From positions 1 through 64,000 of the forward strand of contig JAVYIG010002513.1 of assembly GCA_035222895.1 (NCBI GenBank): 64,000 nt of DNA. Reading direction: 5' to 3'. Positions 54,161 to 64,000 of the stretch are shown here, piece after piece. Position 1 is the first letter of the stretch. Every line of letters starts with the position of its first letter. This stretch comes from Strongylocentrotus droebachiensis (lineage: Eukaryota; Echinodermata; Echinoidea; Camarodonta; Strongylocentrotidae). The notes beneath the pieces are model-generated. The model was not told the origin of the DNA. It saw only the letters and a program-made list of their open reading frames with translations, and did no database searches. The position numbers were made by a program, and so were the translations under genes.

Positions 54161-55959
54161 TCTTCTTTTATGGGTTGTCCGTCTTCTCGAGGATTTATCG
54201 CCCCTTACATGTATGTGAAAGTCTCTGTACAAACTTAAGTCAATGTAAAATGCATCAATAAAAACATCGCGGAATCCGTTTTTCGCATCACCAACGCGCG
54301 GATTGGAAATTGGAAACCTCTGCGAAAATGCAGATGATCCTTATTCTTGTACCAGCTTCCCTACTGAATATTGAAGCCCTAAACAAATTTCGCTTCAAAA
54401 TGATCATGAAGTGGCTCAAAAAAGTAATAATCTTTGAGTGACCGGTTTTACCATACTTATTTTCCTGAATAGACTAGGCTTAAACCCTAGTTTATAAAAA
54501 CCGTTAAGAAAACGCAAAGTTTAATTTCGATTTCCAATCATAAATAACTTGATAATCAGACAGATGATTGGTTTGTAAAAGTCACGGGATTCCTGACTGA
54601 CCTTACAGAGGCTAAGCTAAAGGTTTAATGGTTTAAAATTATGATTGCAGCATGAGCTAAATCCATGATTTTGTTTCAGAATCTGAGGCAATGTTACAGA
54701 GTCACTTTAAGTTAGATCTATATTACTATTAGGTATTTACTAGTCTATTTAGTGAATTTCGGCTAGCACCCAGGCCAGGGGCCCGTTTCTCGAAACCGTC
54801 ATAAGTCTAACTTCTTGACCAAATCAGCTTTAGTAAGCTACTTGTCCGCTACATGTTTAACTAAGACCTCTTTGCCAAGATTAAGGACAACATCCTGACT
54901 AAGTACTACCGTATGTATTTATGACGCCTCTGACACGGTTATATATCTGTCATAAACTTGATAAAAACATAAGACTCATAACTTTTTAGTTGATGGGCAG
55001 CGAACTTGTAGAGTCCTACGATGCATGAAGTCTAACCGTAAACGCTAAAGGGTAATCCAATCACAGTGTGATTATCTTACAAAAATTCATCTCTTGGAGT
55101 AAAAAAAAAGTGTTATGATGTTTTTCTTTTTGTTTTATAATGTGCAAAGTTTATCACTAGATTTTGTTTGCATATGTTTCTTTTATTATTCATTCAACAG
55201 ATTACCTGGTTGGCATTCATGCAAGCAAGCCCTACAACTTGTAGTACAACTGCCATGTATCAACACTCCATACAAACCAGCTCAGGATGATGGGAACTAA
55301 GCTGAATGTATCCTTATTGAGTGTATGCGTTTAAATGATAACAAAATAAAAATTATCTTAGATAATGATGGGTTATAGATTGCTAAGCTGCTGTCACAGA
55401 CACTGATGTTGTTTCCCTTCATATCCCTCGCATTCCCTTCTCTTTAACAACCCCTGGGGGCTGGCCTAAGATGTTGTTTTCTTTATGAAGGAGTGTTACT
55501 ACAGTCGAACGGCTTGTAATGCTTTTTTTTTTAATTGTCCTTGCTAAAAACCTAGTTGATACATATGATAATATAGTTGGGAGAATTCCCGAATTAAGCA
55601 GATCATTTTTTCAAATTTTGATCATTAATGATAGCCTGCTTTCACTCAAACTTTCAGATTATCTTTAAATGTATATCGAGCATTGAAGTCACTACCTTAT
55701 CACCATTTTCTCTCATCTGAACAATGTTAACAAGAACCTTAAATGAAGCTTGCACAAGAAATACTTTTATTTGTAAAGGTATGAACTAGAAATGTCCAAT
55801 AGACACCAGTTTAAATATAAAAAGGACTACTTTATTTTTAAGACCTGTTAGAATTGTCAATGGAGAATTGGGCAGTTACCCTTTTTGTTTAAAAGTTGAA
55901 ATGCAGTGTACATACCACATGTATGCTCATCTAAAGGTCTGTTAAAATGAGATCTGCTT
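54161..55959. other. no gene recognised; possible repeat end at 54780
   Basis: The phrase GGGGCCCGTTTCTCGAAACC (54778) resembles a common dispersed DNA-element end, but I cannot delimit it. A possible exon after CATTCAACAG at 55200 has no recognisable product. The rest is AT-rich. Confidence 0.4.
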
Positions 55960-56468
55960 ACTATTCATAAGGACCGCTATTCATAAGGACCGCTTTCATA
56001 AGGACCGCTATTCATAAGGACCACTATTCATAATTTGAGAAAAGGGTCATTGTTCATTAGGGTCATTATTCATACATGTAAGAACCGCTATTCATAATCG
56101 AATAGGAGGGTTGCTTTTCATAATGTGAGAAGAGGGTGGCTATTCATGATGCGGAATGAGGGTCGCTATTCAAAATACGAGAAAAGGGTCATTATTCATA
56201 AGGACCGCTTTCATAAGAACCGCTATTCATAAGGACCACTATTCATAATTTAAGAAAAGGGTCACTATACATTAGGGTCATTATTCATACATGTAAGAAC
56301 CGCTATTCATAATCAAAGAAGGGGGTCGCTATTCATAATACGAGAAGAGGGTGGCTATTCATAATACGAGAAGAAGGTGGCTATTCATAATACAATAAGA
56401 GGGTTCGCTATTCATAATACAGAAAGGGTCGCTATTCATAGAAATTAAATAAGCAAACAAAATTATAT

Positions 56469-56909
56469 TAAAGGTAAAGTTTTGGTATGGGGTCATGAAT
56501 TTGGTTCAAATGAACATATTGGAAGCATATGCGATCCTACAGTATTCAGTGATCGTTGTCGCGGTTGAAATCAAGTTTAAAGAAGAAATTGTAAATAATT
56601 AAATCTTTATGTTGTATAGCTCCCTCTAAAGGTCAAGATATTAATTTAGCATTAAAACAATGTTTCTTGACTAAAATCGACCGATTGGCTATTCCCGTTT
56701 GGAAATTATATATCACAACTGCATATTCTGAGATGTTCATTTTAGCAGCTACCATTGGATGGCCGTATAGGCATTGATATTCAAATTTTCTCGAAAGCAG
56801 AAGTGTAGTGCTTGTAATGCATCCTTAGGGCATCCAAATATATCAACATTTTCAAGAATCGCTATCCGGCCATTTTCAAAATTCCCAAAACTTTGTATTA
56901 CCTTTGAGA
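56469..56909. mobile_element. MITE with AAAGGTA...AAAGTTTTGG ends
   Basis: The left end AAAGGTAAAGTTTTGG and right end CCCAAAACTTTGTATTACCTTT are inverted. A related copy at 60047-60350 shares most of the first 300 bp (GTTCTTGACTAAAATCGACC, GAAATTATATATCACAACT). Confidence 0.65.
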
Positions 56910-57249
56910 AAGGGGGGAGGGGGGGGGGGGGGGGGGAATTACACCGGTGAATAGGATTATATGTGTGTTGGGTTTTACTGTATTTTTTGTCACCACAGGA
57001 GCGGGGGCAGATTCATAAGCTACATGAAGGTAATGGGGATGTCTCTATATAATCATCAAAGATAAAAGGTACAATATACTTTAAAAAAAGACATACCGGT
57101 AATACAGGGTTCGCCATCGTTCGCATAACGCCTAATGGTCACAATATCATATCTTAATGGCTTAAAATCTTGTAAATCTTACTTCCTTAATTATATGGAA
57201 AATATATCTTGCTATATTGTGTATAATTTATGAAAGGATGGTATATAAC

Positions 57250-58850
57250 CAGGCGCGGATCCAGGGGGGGGCCAGCAGGCCTTGCCCCCCCCCCCCCCCC
57301 CAAAAAAAAAAAAGAGAGAGAGAGAGAGAAGGAAAAGAAGGGAAAGAGGGGGGAAAGGGAAAGAAAGAAGAGGAAGAAGAGTTGCAATTTTCCCGCCAAC
57401 AAGTTGTAGTTCAGGGGGGGGGGGGGCAAAAAGCCCTTGCCTCCCCCCTTTCCCCCACCCCCTAAAACAGGGGGAAAGAAGGGAAAGGGAAATAGGAGAG
57501 CTAAAAGGAACAAAAAAGAGGAAGAAAAAAAGAAGGGGAGAACAGTTACGATTTTTCCCGCCAATAAGGTGTAGATCAGGGGGGGGGGGGGGGGGGGCTT
57601 GGTTTATTTCTAATTCGATAGCGGTGATTTACAAATGCTGCTGAAATGACATAATTTTCAGAGATTTTTTCCTCAATGTTTAGTAAATTATACTTTTTTA
57701 TGCGTTTGTTGGAAAATGGCGAATTCATGAAGAAAGAAAGAAAGAATAGTGAATTAAATGCCTAAAACCCTTGAGCTTCGTGGGCTCCACCCATCGACCC
57801 CACCAGGGCCCTAAGGCAGGCCCCTGCATGCTTACATGTATGTGACCGTTATAAAATGCCTAAAACCCCTGAACTTCTGGAGGCTCCGTCCCGTGGACCC
57901 CACGCCAATTCATGTCCTGCCAGTGTCACAAATAAGGTATCAAAATATGCTCATCTGACCGGAATTAATTGCCTGAAACCCCTGAGCTTCCGGGGGCACC
58001 GCCCCCTGGATCCCACGCCAATTCATGACCTGTCAGTGTCACAAATAAGGTATCAAAATATGCTCAGTTGACTGTTATTAAATGCCTATACCCCCTGAGC
58101 TTCTGGGGCTCCACCCCCCGGAACCCACACCAATTCTTAACCTGCCAGTGTCACAAATAAGGTATACAAATATGCTCACCTGACTGTAATTATTGCCCAA
58201 AGCCCCTGAGCTTCAGGGGCTCTGCCCCCTGGAGCTAACCTAATTTGTGTCCCGTCAATGTCACAAATAAGGTATGAAAAGATGCTAATCTGATCGTAAT
58301 TTATTGCCCAAAACCTCTGAGCTTCTGGGGGCTCCGCCCGTGGACCCCACGCCAATTTGTGACCTGTCAGTGTCACAAATAGGGTATAAAAGTATGCTCA
58401 TCGATGGTAATTTAATGTATAAAACTCCTGAGCTTCTAGGGTCTCCACCCCTTGACCCCCGCAGGGGCTTCCCCCAAGACCCCACGCCAATTTATGCAAT
58501 GCTCTACCTAATCGTACATACCTACCCCCCCCCCCCCCCCCTCCCTCACCTACTTTAGAAACGTTCAGCAGGGCCTGCATGTAAGAGTGGGGTGGTGCGG
58601 ATCTTTTTTGTCTTTCCCCTTGACGAAAATTGTTGGTAATATGTACTTGTCCTAAGGGAATGCTGCAGGGAGGGTGGGCCGAATGGCGCAGCGTGGTCGG
58701 ACTGATAGGGGGTAGGGGTGATGTACATTATTGTAGCACGCCTTTTTTCTTTATTTCTTCAAAAAAAATTGTTTTTAATAAATGTTTTCGACAAATATTC
58801 AAGGCCATGTATCATCCCCCCCCCCCCCCATCGCTACGCCACAGCCATGG
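57250..58850 (-). mobile_element. composite non-autonomous element, reverse copy
   Basis: Starting at CAGGCGCGGATCCAGG (57250), this is the reverse complement of the arrangement at 44.9-46.6 kb: G-run/GA-rich units with CAATTTTCCCGCCAAC, the CGCATAAAAAAG/AACAAACGC-type unique part (57600-57770), then ~120-bp units with GGGGCTCCGCCCC-like hairpins (57770-58500). It may end at CGCTACGCCACAG near 58838-58850. Glu/Lys-rich and Pro-rich frames are repeat artefacts. Confidence 0.65.
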
Positions 58851-59030
58851 GAGTGGGGGTGTCCCCTTTTCAAAATTCCCCTTTCTTGTTATTATTTTGT
58901 TTGCTTATTTAATTTTTATGAATAACGACCCTCATTCCGTATTATGAATAGCGACCCTCTTCCCGTATTATGAATAGAAACCTTCTTCCCGTATTATGAA
59001 TAGTGATCCTCATTCCGCATTATGAATCGA

Positions 59031-59812
59031 GCAAGGTTACCATTTCTATAATATTGGCATCAAGAGAACTGTACTGGTACATTGGTATGCTTACGAGTCT
59101 TAATGTTCTTTTAATCAGGAACAATGTCACAGACCTAAATGTATGACCTTTGAAATATTTCAAGTCATACATATTTTCAAGTCATTGTAAATGTGCAATT
59201 CATTTGATTTCAACCCTAAAAGTGTTCTGCAATACTTCACTTTATGTGTAAACCATTGGTAGGATCTTAACACATGAGTAACTAGTATTCCAAAGCTAAC
59301 CACTTGATATAATTGATGTTAAAACAGTTATTTAGTATGTGGATGCTTTTCTAAGTTTAAACAAAAATTGTTTTGCTCCTTGATTTCACAAATTCTATAA
59401 CGCACAGTACTTTACCAGATTGCCTCTTACGGTAGCAGGGTATTCATGGAGCATTATCAAGATGGCATCAGGAAGAGAGGTATGAACTATGAAACAATTT
59501 TTTTATACGTGATGTTTTTGTATTTTTTATAATTTTATTCATGGATGTACCTAACCCGAAATATAAATCTTTCAAAAACCTGGAATATTTCTTAATAACA
59601 TAAAACCAACCTTCATGTATCATTGCTTTGAATGGCATGCTTATAAAATATCTGATAATGCTATTGCATAATTTTAAATCAACTGTTGGGGGCTCCTGTT
59701 TATGTATCATTATATGATTGTTTTGCACATGTAAGCGTTGCTGGGTGGAATATTATTATAGTATATATTTAATTGTATTTAGGGTTTAAACTGTGATATA
59801 TTTATCTTTCCC
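59031..59812. other. no gene recognised
   Basis: AT-rich with no supported frame. Confidence 0.5.
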
Positions 59813-59818
59813 TTTATA

Positions 59819-60003
59819 GTGTTCGGCAGGTGAAGCGCCACTGCCCAGAATCATCTGAGCAGGACATTGCCCGAGCTATTTGTCCGATGCCCTCTCGCCT
59901 TATCCTTGCTGATCACACTGTCCAACACTGCAATGTCATCAAGCTGCTCGGAGTGTTTATGCAGTCCAATATCAAATTGTGTCCTTGTAATGCCCTTATT
60001 TAA
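59819..60003 (+). CDS. candidate terminal exon of unknown gene
   Basis: After a good acceptor (CCTTTATAG at 59811-59819) a frame reads VRQVKRHCPESSEQDIARAI, then CPMPSRLILADHT and VIKLLGVFMQSNIKLCPCN, to TAA near 60003 (~60 codons), with AATAAA at 60018. GC content rises relative to its surroundings. I do not recognise the product, and no upstream exon was found, so it may also be a pseudo-exon. Confidence 0.3.
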
Positions 60004-60046
60004 CTGTTTAGCAGCTCAATAAATAGTGTACATTCAGAGCTTCTTA

Positions 60047-60350
60047 CTAAAGGTATTACAAAGTTTTGGTAAGGGGTCTTGAATTTGGTTCAAATAAACA
60101 TATTAGAAGCATATACTATCCTACAATAATCAGTGATCGTTGTCGCGGTTGAAATCGATTCTAAAGTTATGAAATTGTAAATAATTAACTTTTTATGTTG
60201 TATAGCTCCCTCTCAAAGTCAATATATTAATTAAGCTATAAAACAATGTTTCTTGACTAAAATCGACCAATTAGCTATTCCGGTTTGGAAATTATATATC
60301 ACAACTACATATTCTAAGATTTTTATGGTCGCAGTTACCATTGTAAGGTT
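60047..60350. repeat. second copy of the 56.47 kb MITE (one end only)
   Basis: AAAGGTATTACAAAGTTTTGG at the left end, then matches to 56470-56765 with frequent differences. The right end is not recognisable. Confidence 0.65.
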
Positions 60351-61055
60351 AATTGTTCAATTTTTCTTTGAAAAAATACATCAGTACAACAGAATTTAAT
60401 CAAATTTGGCAGGGATTATTCATGAGAAATTATAGGTTGTTGAGGTACCTTGCCCCTCAACGGAACCCCCGAAAATGTCCATACATGTATATAGCAATTT
60501 CTTTACTTTGACTCTAAAACTTAATGCTGGCACTCAATAAAATTTGACATTTGAGAGGGGATCTGAATTTGTTTGTATTGATTACCTTGCCCCTCATGAG
60601 GACTCAGGGGCAGTGCTCCCCTAAGGGTCTCTTGTACGTAGTGTTGCCAGATGTTTATGCATGAGGGGGGGGGGGGGGGGGTATAATATAGTAAGTGATG
60701 TGGCCACTAATTTTACAGGCTCTGTTAAACACAAGGTACATTGATATCTTGTTATACATGTATGTTGTAATGAAGGTATTGAAATGATATTGATATGTAA
60801 TTATGGTTCAAGGGGAAAAAATATTTGCGTTCATTCCAAAGTTTTCTCTCCACTATTTATACATGTAAATTGTTTAGCAATTGTTCAGCTCTCACATTGC
60901 TGAAGCAAATGGTCATTTGATGCCAAATAAGATACTCATATGTTTGCAATTTTCCATTCTCAAATAAGCAGGGGCTGCGATCCCGGGGGGACGGGGGGGA
61001 CACGTCCCCCCCTCAATTTTTTTTAGGGGGGGACCTTCCCCCCCTGAAAAATTAA
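60351..61055. other. no gene; G-run and foldback G/C block at 60970-61035
   Basis: A run of 18 G at 60666 and a block CCCGGGGGGACGGGGGGGAC...GTCCCCCCC (60982-61010) next to a CAGGGGCTGCGATCCCGG string (60970), another hAT-like end. Two similar TACCTTGCCCCTCA phrases occur near 60446 and 60586. Confidence 0.5.
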
Positions 61056-62485
61056 AAAAGTTCAAGTTCAAGTTCAAGTTTATTCAAACCAATCAAACAC
61101 AACATTTTACAATCAATTGACACAAAAGAAATAAAAAACATGATAGGTTTGGGACCCCGGAGAAGCAGAGCTTGTGATAAGGGGCCCCTTAAAAGGTACA
61201 TAAACAAAAACAAAATAACAGTATTTAGAATAACCGATGACAAAAACATATTAACAATGATAACTAATGAGTAAATATGGGAACAGAAAAAAAGATAACA
61301 CACATACACATACACACCCACGCACACACACAGACACACCCACATACACACATACACACATGGCTTTCCAGGATTTACTTTAACATATTTTGTAATCTCT
61401 CAAAAAGATATTCTCGACATGTATGTTTAAACATAGGTAGTGTTGGACTGGATCTGATGTTTTGTGGCAACTTATTCCATTCTTTGATACAATTAATTAC
61501 AAAAGAGTTCGAAGCAGTTTGTGTTCTCGCAAACGGCTGATGGATAAGATTTCTCTGACGTGTGTTGTACGAATGGACAGTCGAATTAACAATAAACGCA
61601 TCTTTTAAAAATGAATTATTTTGAGCAGATTGAGATTTGTACATGAATATCAAACAATTCATGGAGACTAATTCATCAAGAGGCAACATCTGAAGTTGCA
61701 CAAATAAAGGATTACTTGGACTTCTGTAATTTGAATTTGTAATGAGCCTGATAGCTTTCTTCTGAAGGACTATTAACTTGTTTATATGGCTCCTATACGT
61801 ATTTCCCCATGCAACATTACAATAAGTTAAGTGAGGCATAATGATAGCATTATAAAGAGTTACTAAAGTTTGCTCTGGTAAAAAGAAGCGTAACTTAAAA
61901 ATCACACCAACACTCCTCGAGACCTTGGTACAAACATTGCTGAGGTGATCTTTCCAAGTTAAATGATCATCAACTTTAACTCCAAGAAACCTTACATTTT
62001 GACTCCGGTTGATCAGATGACCACCTATTGTCAGGGGGTCAATATTATCTGGGATTCTTTTGCCCCTTGATCTAAAAACAACATATTGAGTCTTACTAGC
62101 ATTTAACAAAAGTTTGTTGCAACAAAACCACTTAAATATATTGTGAACTTCATTATTTGCAGACAAAATCAGATTATGCATGTCTTTGTGGTGAGAGAGC
62201 AAGCAAGTATCATCAGCAAAAAGTGAATAAGTAAACAACTGAGATGAGTTTATAATATCATTAATATAAATCAAGAACAATAAGGGGCCCAGGACTGAGC
62301 CTTGGGGTACGCCATATTTTACCTTCCTAGATTGTGATTTAACTCCATTAACCACTACATACTGTAATCGATTATGTAAGTAATTTTTAAACCATTTCAA
62401 AGCTATCCCACGAATGCCATAATGCTCAAGCTTGCTTAATAATATATCATGATCAATAGTGTCGAATGCTTTCGATAAATAAGTG
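61056..62485 (-). pseudogene. 5'-truncated LINE (CR1/L2-like) reverse transcriptase
   Basis: The minus-strand frame runs from ~62485 (YLSKAFDTIDHDILLSKLE, motif A region) through ALKWFKNYLHNR, YGVPQGSVLGPLLFL (motif B), SLFADDTCLL (motif C, Asp pair intact), NVRFLGVKVDDHLTW, LTLYNAIIMPHLTY and SYNTRQRNLIH to the stop at 61375. The 341-codon ATG frame 62400-61375 is uninterrupted. The Asp of motif A is replaced at the truncation point (YLSKAF where DLSKAF is usual). The endonuclease is missing. The 3' end at 61056-61080 is a short CAAGTT repeat (ACTTGA in sense), typical of the 3' ends of this LINE group. It cannot move by itself. Confidence 0.85.
61295..61362. repeat. CA-rich microsatellite in LINE 3' region
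   Basis: CACACATACACATACACACC-like repeat just downstream of the LINE stop codon (sense orientation). Confidence 0.8.
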
Positions 62486-62780
62486 AGAAAAAAGTGTGTA
62501 GCAAATACTGACTAAAGACTAACAAACTTTTAGGCTCTGGAGGGCCCTAGAGTGCAGCGTTTAGACAAATAAAAGTGCAAAATTCTTCCCGCATAATATT
62601 CTTCGAAGTGTACAGTAAATATTCTAGAAAAGTGAAGTGTGAAAAAGGTATATTGCTTGTTTTTATACTATTCTTTTGCTAATTAAAGTATGTAATTTGT
62701 TAATACAACAAAACTTCAAAAACCTGTGAGGGGATGGTCACTTCCGTAACCTCTACCCCTCTCGTTCTCTTTGCTCCCTC
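62486..62780. other. no gene recognised
   Basis: Starts with sequence upstream of the LINE truncation. Nothing is supported in the rest. Confidence 0.4.
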
Positions 62781-62789
62781 GCCTTGGTC

Positions 62790-63340
62790 TTATGATGAGG
62801 GGGGGGGGTGGGGGCTTGGGGTCAGTTGCCCCCCTAATAAAATTCAAACTTGATTTATTTCTAACTCGATACCAGTGATTTACAAATGTTGCTGAAATGG
62901 CATGGTTTTTCCCTTAGCTTCTGGGGGCTCTGCCCCCTGGACCCCACCAAGGGCCCTATGGCTGGCCCCTGTTTGCTCATCTGACTGTGATTGAATGCGT
63001 AAAACCCTGAGCTTCCGGGGGGTCTGCCCCCTGGACCCCACCAGGGGCTCTAAGACGAGCCCCTGGATGCTCATCTGACCGTTATTAAATGCCTAAAACC
63101 CCCGAGCTTCATGGGCCTACGCCCCTGGACCACACCCCAATTGACGCTCCACTTGTTATGCTCGCTTTGCTCTACCTAATAAAATACTTTAGCCTCCCCC
63201 TCTATGATAAACGTTCCACGAGGCCTGCATGTACAATGTTAGAGTGGGGATGCAGATTTTTTTCTCCCCCCCCCCCCCCCCCAACGTTTTTGTTCAATAT
63301 ACGCCATTGCTCCCCCGTCCCTCGCATTTCGTCCCCCCCG
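62790..63340 (-). repeat. composite element, third (partial, reverse) copy
   Basis: G run, then TTGATTTATTTCTAACTCGAT and ATTTACAAATGTTGCTGAAAT (the unique part seen at 57600-57660), two ~120-bp units with GGGGGCTCTGCCCCC hairpins, and ACGTTCCACGAGGCCTGCATG as at 58560. It lacks the CT/G-run repeats. Confidence 0.65.
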
Positions 63341-64000
63341 GTCATGAAAAGAAATCGCCACCCCTGCAAATAAGCATTACCGCCAATTATGTTATTAAAT
63401 GTACTTCTTCTGTTTTGTCTTTCACACTAAATAGATGGGCATTTTTAAGCACATTTTTTAAATGTTCTTGAAAATCTATTACAAAAGCTGTGTGTATCAA
63501 CTACAGATCTATTTTCCTATGTTCATACTTGGTTATACAGTTTATATTAAAATAACCTAACAAATGTTACCATAATCATGTTTGGTGTTGGTTATTACTT
63601 CATGTGTCAACAAACACTACACGTTTCAAGTGTAATCAGTTTTTGAGAGGTTTCAAGAAATGTAAAGTGTTAGCAGCCCAAATTTTGTGGCAAAAATTAA
63701 CACACACTTCTGCAAATATTTGTAAAAACAAATATGTTTGAAGATGAATATTGATGACAGAATGCCCTATTTGAGTTTACTGTTGTAGGCAGAAAACCCC
63801 AATTTCAGTTTCTTAAATTTTGCAGCAGTTTTTGTTTCAATATCACTTTATTAACAATCATGATTATAGTACATACAGTTGTATAGATACTACAAGTAGA
63901 AAAGAGAAGAAGCCCAGGTCATGTTTTATTATTAACAATGCAGGGCTAATACTTCATATTATTCATACTGAAATTCGTGATGCATAACGTAGACAAATAT
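63341..64000. other. no gene recognised
   Basis: AT-rich with no frame, repeat or structure I can support. Confidence 0.5.

Larger units (their letters stand above)
55960..59030. mobile_element. possible 3-kb foldback element with minisatellite arms
   Basis: The left arm 55960-56460 is a forward array of GGACCGCTATTCATAA and GGGTCGCTATTCATAA units ending ATAAGCAAACAAAATT. The right arm 58905-59030 begins AATTTTGTTTGCTTATTTAA-like sequence and continues with the complementary units. The shared single-copy junction (AAATAAGCAAACAAAA) beside both arrays supports one element. The interior has a MITE (56469-56909), a G run, and the composite element in reverse (57250-58850), so much of it may be later insertions. 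No transposase. Confidence 0.55.

Overview
This is a window of an animal nuclear genome, most likely a marine invertebrate deuterostome. I lean towards an echinoderm and sea-urchin-like, but that is an inference. The reasons are a single multi-exon gene spread over 16 kb with canonical GT/AG introns, AT-rich DNA full of microsatellites and very long G/C homopolymer runs, tRNA-derived SINEs, an Ngaro-type tyrosine-recombinase retrotransposon with an SGNH hydrolase, and foldback elements whose arms are minisatellites (an architecture known from sea urchin TU elements). Only one host protein family can be supported. Almost everything else is mobile DNA or satellite.

Host genes. A complete 319-residue 2-oxoglutarate/Fe(II) dioxygenase of the isopenicillin-N-synthase-like family lies on the + strand (seven coding exons, 32013-47900; HxD...H iron triad and RxS present). 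The first three exons of a paralogue lie on the - strand (6927-3937), arranged head to head with it. Their first exons encode identical protein, with 5 synonymous changes in 159 nt and 44 identical bases of upstream intron, while exon 2 is only about 59% identical in protein. This is the pattern expected from local gene conversion.

Layout. 1-3.9 kb: simple repeats and a small inverted-repeat element. 3.9-6.9 kb: paralogue exons with MITE and repeat copies in the introns. 7.0-8.3 kb: MITEs, one with an 8-bp target-site duplication. 9.6-15.1 kb: three head-to-tail copies of a ~1.85 kb unit joined by long hairpins. 15.1-16.9 kb: homopolymer-rich repeat, LINE relic and a minisatellite that reverses polarity. 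17.05-25.34 kb: one Ngaro retrotransposon with split direct repeats (A1...B1-A2...B2), near-identical repeats and decayed gag, RT/RNase H, recombinase and hydrolase frames. 25.5-26.3 kb: MITE and foldback minisatellite. 27-31 kb: SINE, hairpin repeat and a decayed LINE carrying a MITE. 32-48 kb: the dioxygenase gene, whose intron 2 contains a LINE with an intact ~1240-codon ORF2, a SINE and TIR elements, and whose intron 5 contains a 2 kb hairpin-bearing satellite and a composite repeat. 48-56 kb: mostly unassigned DNA with nested hAT-like elements (one carrying a broken C2H2 zinc-finger fragment), a CGATATCG-rich palindromic patch and a 614-bp foldback. 56-59 kb: a possible 3 kb foldback element. 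59-64 kb: a weak exon candidate, a LINE fragment on the - strand and a partial composite repeat.

The mobile elements do not form a pathway with the dioxygenases. They are insertions in and around them. The window's main interest lies in repeat architecture and in the paralogue conversion signal.
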